NCBI GenBank assembly: GCA_024220525.1
Contig: JAMYWO010000289.1
Coordinates: forward strand, 1 to 27,083
Source of the DNA: Cochliopodium minus
Lineage: Eukaryota; Discosea; Himatismenida; Cochliopodiidae
Direction: 5' to 3'
DNA: 27,083 nt
Shown: positions 20,851 through 27,083 of the stretch, piece after piece
Layout of the letters: each line of letters opens with the position of its first letter
Position numbering within the stretch: the stretch's first letter is position 1
The notes under the pieces: generated by a model
Database searches by the model: none
The model's input: only the letters and a program-made list of their open reading frames with translations
What the model was told of the DNA's origin: nothing
Position numbers and translations under genes: made by a program

Positions 20851-21285
20851 ATTTTTGCCTTTTAAATTAATCATTGTTAAATAAAAAAATTATGTAAATT
20901 CAAAAATTTTCTTTATCTTTGAAATCAAACTAAATAGAAATGATTAACTTGACTTTAAATAGAAAGTAAGATGATGGAGTTTGATAGAAGTTGATAGGAT
21001 TGTTTGCTTGAGGTAAATTAGGTAATGAAGAAGGAATGAGTTGAAATCTTGGTTGTGGAATGAATTTGAAAGTAATTCAATCTATAATTGGAATATTTTC
21101 ATATATTTAGATATTTTTATCTTCATTGTTTTGGAAATTGTTGGCGCAATATTTATTTTTTTATATAACGGTATTAATTTTTATTTGAGAAAAATAAAAT
21201 TAAAAATTCCTTTCAAACTATTTCTGGATTTTCTCATTATTGCATTCAATTTTAACCATTTTCTAAATTTCATATTATTAGAATA
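20851..21285. other. Spacer downstream of Arf, no supported gene
   Basis: 435 nt. An open plus-strand frame at 21041-21286 translates to an 81-residue hydrophobic run but begins at TTG, with an in-frame stop just upstream and no ATG, so I do not call it. Otherwise only the Arf 3' UTR is expected. Confidence 0.5.
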
Positions 21286-21450
21286 ATGGAAAAGGAGAAA
21301 GATATTTTAATCCAAATCACCCTCATAGGAAAAGATGTTGAAAAGTCTCACGTAATCATCCCGAAAGGATCAGAAACAATTTTTATTGAAAAATTCTTTC
21401 CTGAGGATTATCAATACAAACAGATTATCAATGAGGGTTTCACATTATAA
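21286..21450 (+). CDS. Small ORF, 54 aa, unrecognised
   Basis: An ATG-to-TAA frame, MEKEKDILIQITLIGKDVEK at its start, with ordinary codon choice and a mixed polar/hydrophobic composition unlike the A/T noise around it. No membrane segment, signal or motif is visible. It lies 435 nt after Arf and 223 nt before oxidase B on the same strand. It may be a small gene, an exon of something larger, or chance. I do not know a family for it. Confidence 0.3.
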   Translation: MEKEKDILIQITLIGKDVEKSHVIIPKGSETIFIEKFFPEDYQYKQIINEGFTL

Positions 21451-21673
21451 TATTTTTAATATTTTTTTTTTTAATGAGATTTCATCCAAAAAATGATTTT
21501 TTTAAAATTAACACATTGGTTTATCTAATAATCTAAACACATCATAATTATGATAAAAAATTAGTACAAAGAAGGTAATTTTCTTCAATGATATTTTTTT
21601 GGAAATCTTTAAAATTTTATTTAAAAAAAAAAAAATAAAAAAAAAATCTTAAAAAAATTAATTAACTAAAATT

Positions 21674-24600
21674 ATGATCAGCAACGAAACAAAACAAAAT
21701 GATCCACAATGTAAGATTTATATTGTTCAAAAATATCCATATTAATTCGAAAAATATTTTATTTTCCACATTCGAAATAAATATAAAATTTTTTTTAATT
21801 AACATGTTTATAAACAATTAATTTCTTAGTGATCGGCTTTTTGAACATGGTGAACAAAATAGGGACAGAAGTGAGACCAGATATGTTTGATGATTCTCGT
21901 CAAATCAATTGCAGCGAGCCTGGACATTTCGAAAGAGTGAATATAATGATGGATGATAGCAATGCACCAGTAAGAGTATTCAGCACAAAGCATGAAGAAG
22001 CAAAGTAAAAAAAAAAAAATATCAATATTAAAGATATCTCACAAATTTTAGATGAATACTATTCACATAAATATCATTCTCTTGATTAAAAAATTTTTCA
22101 TATTTAATTGTTGAATTTAATTTTTAAAAAATATTTCATTGTGATCAAATTCACCTTTAATTTGGGAATTTATAATTATTTTGAGAATTTGATACCACAT
22201 TCCATTAATGATAATTCTTAAAATTGACATTATTTTTTTTTTTTATTTTCATTTTTAAAAAGGGAAGTGACACTCAGAGAGCTGGGAAAACAAGAACAAG
22301 ATCAAGTTACAATGGAAACAGTTTTAAAAACAGTCTTGAGCGAACACAAAGATGAGGAAGAGAAAAAAATCTCCAGCAAATTCATCAGCCTCTTCAAGAA
22401 TCTCGAAAAGGATGTAAACAGCATCATAGATGAGCTCAAAACGAAGGCAAACCAACTTTTGATAGATCTTTTCGCCAACAAAAAACAGATCAATCACATC
22501 ACAGGGGAGAACTGGAGGAACTTTGGGGAGACGTTGCTCAACAAACCAACTTTTATCTTCTCTGATTATACAAAGTTAGATGAGAACGACAAAAAGGTCA
22601 AAGAAGACACTCACTTATTGTACGAGGGAGGTCATTTTTACATCGAGCATGAGAACAAGTCCAAAACTCCTTTTGATCTAAAGCACGCAAAGTATCCCGA
22701 CACTCACTTTAGTTCTCCTGTTTCCATTCAACACTTGGTTGCTATTGTAGAACTGGCTAAGCAAACACACAAAGTAGTTAGGGTAAAAAAGAATTTTTAA
22801 TTTTTTTATTTGGAAATATATTGTTAAGTTTTTATTTTGTTAATTTAAGTTTAAAGACGATTATATTTTTATTTTAATTATTTATTTCTTTTAATTTTTT
22901 TCTTCTCATTATCTTTATTAAAATTTATTTTTAAACAGGCTTTTGGAAGTTGCCACTCATGGTCACCCATCCACACTTCTGACGGAATCCTCGTTGACAA
23001 CAGAAAGCTCGCTTCAGTAGACGGGAAACACGAAATCAAAATCAACAAGAACGACCCTCGTACCAAACACTCCACCATCTCCAAAAAGAACGAGCTCAAA
23101 ACCACTGTCACCACCTCTCCTGGTATCACTACTGGTGATTTGGAAAATCAGCTCTGGAAGTTGGATTATTCCTTGGAAGCTTCAACCATTGAAGATGTCT
23201 TCACTATTGGCGGTATAGGTTTCACTTCATCCCACGGAACTGGTTAAATTTTTATTAATTTTTTCACCTGAATTAATTTTTATGAAGTTCTATTTTTCTA
23301 AACTTTTTGTTCAACTTTTTTTACTCAATTCAAATATCTTTTCTTCAAATATAATTCCAAACTTTTTGTTTGACTTTTTAAATTTTGATATTTTAAATTT
23401 TGAAATTTTTTTTTTTTAATAATATTTTTGTTTTTTAATTTTACGAAATTCAAACTATATTTTAATAATTTCAATTTTTTATAATGTAAATATTTAGGTA
23501 AAAAATTTACTGTTGCTTCCGATTTGGTTATTGCAATGACTTTCGTTTGCTCCAATGGAAAGGTCGTTGAAGTTTCTCCTCAAGAATGTGTAGAAGTAAA
23601 TGGAGACAAAAGAACACCTGCTACTTGGTTGTTGGAAAGAGAGGGAAAGACACTCTCTCCTGAAGACATTTGGAGAACTGCACAAGTAAACTTGGGTGCG
23701 TTTGGTATTGTGTAAAAAAAATTTTATTTAATTTATTTTTATATTTATATTTATTTTTATTTATTATTTTATTTTTTATTTTCTAATATAAATTTTTTTG
23801 ATTTTATTTTTTTGATTTTTTTTTTTATTTCATTTTTTATTTTTTATTATAAATTTTAATTTATTTTTATTTATGTTTTTATTTTTATTTTTTATTTTTG
23901 TTTTATTTCACATTTATTTTAACATTTTATTTTTAAAGATATGATATGACATTGATTGTTCAACCAAAGATGAACGCTTTGTTTGTCTCCGAAGCAGGAA
24001 AATGGGAAGAATACTTTGGAACAGATCCTTCCTGCTTGGAAAAACTCAGCAAGCTCAACGAAGAGTGGGACACTCTCGAATTCTGGCATTATCCTCTCAC
24101 TGTGAATGAACTCGACAAACCTTCTTCTTTGAACATTTTGACTGGTGAGTTTTTTTTTATTAATTTTAGAAATTTTTTAATTTTTTAATTTATTTATTAC
24201 TTTATTTTGTGTTAATTTGATCGTATTTATATTTTTGGTTTTTATTTTTATTGTATTTATTTTTTTGATTTGATTTATATTATTTTTATTTTTATTTTTT
24301 GATTTTTTGATTTTATTTTTCATTTTTTATTTTTATTTTTTAAAAAATATTTTTATCAACTTTATTTTGTAATTTGGTTGTGTTATCAATTAAAAATTAA
24401 AATCATTTTTTTAATTTTTATTTTTCATTTATAAAATGAACTTAATTTTGTATTTATTTTTTTAATTTTTTTATTCATTTAGGTAAGGTCACTTATTGCC
24501 CATATGTAACAATCACCAAGACAATGACTGACAAGCTCTCCCCCAGTCAAATGGAAAAATACGAAATAGTTGAAAAGAAAGTTGATTCTTCCGAGTTCAT

Positions 24601-26619
24601 TTCTCAATTGGCTTTCCAAAGTGTTGGTTCCAAGTTTGCTGCAAAGTTTTGGAAGTAAAAATCATTTCTTTCAATTCTTTTTTTTTTTTTATTTATATAA
24701 ATATATTTATATATTTTCTTTGTTTGTTTTTTAATTTTTCATTTTGTATTTCGATCATTTTTACAATTTTTATAATTTTAGATTTATTTTTGAATTTTTA
24801 ATATTTTTAAATCATTTTTTTATTTTTAAATCATTTTTTTGTTTTGTTTTTTAATTTTTTTGTTTTATTATTTTTCTTTATTGTATAATTCTCATTTTAA
24901 AAATTGTAAATTTTTGATGTTAATAATTTTTCTTAATTTTTGAATTTTCAAATCATTTTTTTTATTTTTTATTTATTATTTTTTCTGTTATTTTTAATTT
25001 CTAATATTCTTATTTTTAAAAATGTACAATTTTTGATTTCAATAATTATTTTTATATTTTATTTTTTATAGATAAATATTTTTTGATTAATTTTTTAATT
25101 TATTTTGTTTATGCAGATGGGCAAACAAAGTTTACCAAAACAAGATAACCAGAAAATTGGGAAGACTCTTGATCAAATACATCCTCGTCTTCACAGGATG
25201 GGTCGGAAAAATCAGATGGGGAAAGGAGCCTGTCTACGACAAAGAGGGAAAGCTCGTCCAAAAGGGGGAAGTATGGAGCGTCCCTCAATATTTCGCTAAG
25301 TAAAAAAGTTTTTTTTTTAATTTTTTATTTTTTCTTCTTAAATTGTTATTATTGTTAATTTGACTTTTTTTCATTATTTTTTTTATTATTTTTATAATCT
25401 TAATTTTTTATTTTTTTTTCGTTATTTTTTTTATTTTTATAATTTTTATAATTTTTTTTCATTTTCATATTTCTTAATTTCATTTTTTATCAATCAATGT
25501 TTACATTTTTTTTTCATTTCTTTTTATTTTCATAATTTTCATCTTATTTGATTTTCTTTTAATATTTTATTTTTATTTTTTATATTTTATTTTTTAATGG
25601 TTAATTTTTATTTCATTTTTTTATTTTTTATTTGTTAGTCACCCTGTGATTGATGCAACATCCGTTGTAGAGAAGATTCCTTGCCTTGATATTGAATGGG
25701 AGGTTCCTGTTCCTACCTTCCAAGAAACTGTAGGTTTGAAACACACCGTCGAAGTATACGGGTAAATAACAAAGATAAAATTAAAATTAAAATTTAAAAT
25801 TAAAATTAAAATTAAAATTAAATTTAAAATTTAAAATTAAAATTAAAATTAAAATTAAATTTCTTTTATTTTTTTTTAGACATCTCATCAGAAACGTCAA
25901 GGAAAGATTCGAGAATCAAGAATACCCTGTTTCCATCAATGTAGAAATGAGATTTTTGAGAGGATCAGGTTCTCCATGTAAATCTCTTTTAAATTATTTT
26001 TTTACAATTAAATTATTTTTTTACAATTAAATTTTTTTTTATAATTAAAATATTTTTTTATTTTTTATTTTTTTTTTTTTAAAAAAAGTGAGTATGCAAT
26101 ACAATCAACAACCATTGTTCGACTCTGAAGACGGAGGAGAAATAGTCAACAAGGGATTTTCTGCACCAGAAATCGTCTCCATGTCTCCTAACCCTTGGTG
26201 GCTCGACTTCTACAAGAAAATGAACCATGACATCACCACCAACCACAAATCTTTTGGTGAAAATATTCGTGTGCATCATGCTAAGCAATATTCTTCACTG
26301 ATGGAATGTTAAAGTATTTAAGAGGTAAATTTTTAAATTAAATTTTTATTTTTATTTTTTTAAAACTTTTTTAATTTTTTTTTTTCAAAAGGTATTTATG
26401 ATAACCCTCAGTTTTCCTTATGATCACAAGGACTTTAACACATCTTACAAGATTTGAGGGAGGTCAGAACTCGTTTCTGATAAAGCAATATGTTCTTGAA
26501 CCTCACATCGACCAACTCTTCTACAACCACAAAACACCTACGAAAAGCCAAATGGTTGTGAAGTTAGTGAAGAAGGTGGTATTGTTCCAAAGAAAAACCA
26601 CACCTGTGTCATGTTTTAA
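21674..26619 (+). pseudogene. FAD-linked oxidase, PCMH type, paralog B; 3' end carries frameshifts
   Basis: Paralog of oxidase A. Exons: 21674..21710, 21830..22004, 22263..22782, 22939..23242, 23498..23711, 23939..24144, 24483..24654, 25117..25299, 25639..25761, 25880..25977, 26089..26324, 26392..26619. The first ten exons are fully open: flavin-His motif GSCHSWSPI (His250), SSHGTG, and the conserved LLIDLFANK/NFGETLLN block of the N-terminal extension. In exon 11 one base is missing near 26300 relative to paralog A, so translation stops at 26310-26312 after 751 residues (ending SSLMEC). Exon 12 is still clearly homologous but has at least four more small indels, several of them GG or CC runs shortened by one. 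Its last frame ends HTCVMF, a CaaX box like that of A. Either the gene is decaying at its 3' end or the sequence is locally poor. Intron donors include GTTAAA (intron 4) and GTGAGT (intron 6). Three large introns (24145..24482, 24655..25116, 25300..25638) hold only T-rich DNA. Confidence 0.82.
25777..25862. repeat. (AAAATT)n array in oxidase B intron 9
   Basis: Units of AAAATT/AAATTA with occasional extra A or T fill most of the 118-nt intron 25762..25879, arranged as two similar ~40-bp halves. Confidence 0.8.
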
Positions 26620-26899
26620 AAAAATAAATACGAATCTTTTTTCTATTCTTTTTGCAATAAAATTTTTTTCTTCGAACAAATTTAAAAGTTTTTATTTGTT
26701 AAAATTTATAAATAATTTGTTATTTCGTTTTGACTGAAGGTTGAAACCATGCCAAGATTGGAGCCAAAAGAAAAATTTTGTTGTTTGTGCTCCACTTTTC
26801 TTTGAGTCCTTTGAGTGATGAAATCTTGTTTTCAAGGAGAGGTCTAAAGCCCATAAACAGTTGGATCTTTCGTTAAATTCAGAAACAATAAGAGTTGGT

Positions 26900-27083
26900 T
26901 TAGATAAGTTTTGTTGAAAATTTCAAGAAAGGCAAAACAAAACCTTTTTTAAATAAAATAAAAAAATAATTTAAAAAAGATTAAAAGAAAATAATATTTA
27001 ATTAAAAAAACTTTAAATTACCTTCAATTAAAAATTTAGCAAAAAATTTGCATCTTTCATGGCTTTGCGGATAAGATACTTCT
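26900..27083 (-). CDS. Possible 3' end of a gene entering from the right
   Basis: Two candidate exons: 27083..27022 (open frame EVSYPQSHERCKFFAKFLIE) and 26943..26900 (FVLPFLKFSTKLI then TAA). They are separated by a T-rich intron with donor GTAATT (27021) and acceptor AG (26945-26944), joined in phase 1. The intron shape matches others in the window. An alternative frame in the first exon (KYLIRKAMKDANFLLNF then stop) is also plausible. I recognise no family. It would be convergent with oxidase B. Confidence 0.35.

Noticed and set aside
21041-21286. 81-residue hydrophobic frame before the small ORF
   Set aside because: Starts at TTG with a stop just upstream, no ATG and no splice acceptor that improves it; composition matches A/T noise.
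26420-26737. 105-codon plus-strand frame at the right end
   Set aside because: It is the frame-shifted remnant of the last oxidase B exon running into 3' DNA, not a separate gene.
26680-26870. Minus-strand open frame of about 60 codons, and a short Cys-rich plus-strand ORF at 26749
   Set aside because: No family resemblance, no clear splice sites, and conflict with the better candidate exons at 26900-27083.

Overview
The window is nuclear DNA of an AT-rich, intron-dense unicellular eukaryote whose lineage I cannot fix from sequence alone. Exons have ordinary base composition. Introns and spacers are almost pure A/T, with homopolymers and short tandem arrays. Introns are roughly 60-700 nt, GT..AG, with donors mostly of the GTAAA type. 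TAA and TGA both end real genes and no internal stop is read through, so the standard code applies. Every multi-exon model below was built by hand from protein-family continuity, splice sites and frame arithmetic; each complete spliced length is divisible by three.

Layout, left to right. A partial PIG-C gene (GPI-anchor synthesis, minus strand) runs off the left edge. A plus-strand tRNA-Gly(UCC) follows. Next is a 13-exon minus-strand gene for a large FAD-linked (PCMH-type) oxidase, paralog A, 841 aa. A divergent spacer leads to two plus-strand genes: a type II membrane protein resembling beta-propeller glycan-active enzymes, and a CaMK-type protein kinase. Three minus-strand genes follow: a Sel1-repeat protein, a C2-AGC kinase of Sch9-like architecture, and a pirin. 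A divergent spacer then leads to an intronless Arf GTPase, a small uncertain ORF, and a second FAD-linked oxidase (paralog B) on the plus strand. The right edge may hold the 3' end of one more minus-strand gene.

The two oxidase paralogs sit about 15 kb apart in opposite orientation. They share eight introns but differ by five. One exon is far more alike between them than its neighbours, which suggests gene conversion. Both end in a C-terminal CaaX box, unusual for this flavoenzyme superfamily. The end of paralog B carries a cluster of small indels, either local decay or sequence error.

Two copies of a roughly 90-bp hairpin-like MITE with matching terminal inverted repeats and 9-10 bp target-site duplications lie in introns of the two kinase genes. 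The genes do not form one obvious pathway. The strongest leads are the prenylation-motif oxidase pair, the C2-AGC kinase with glutamine at the hydrophobic-motif phosphosite, and the MITE family.
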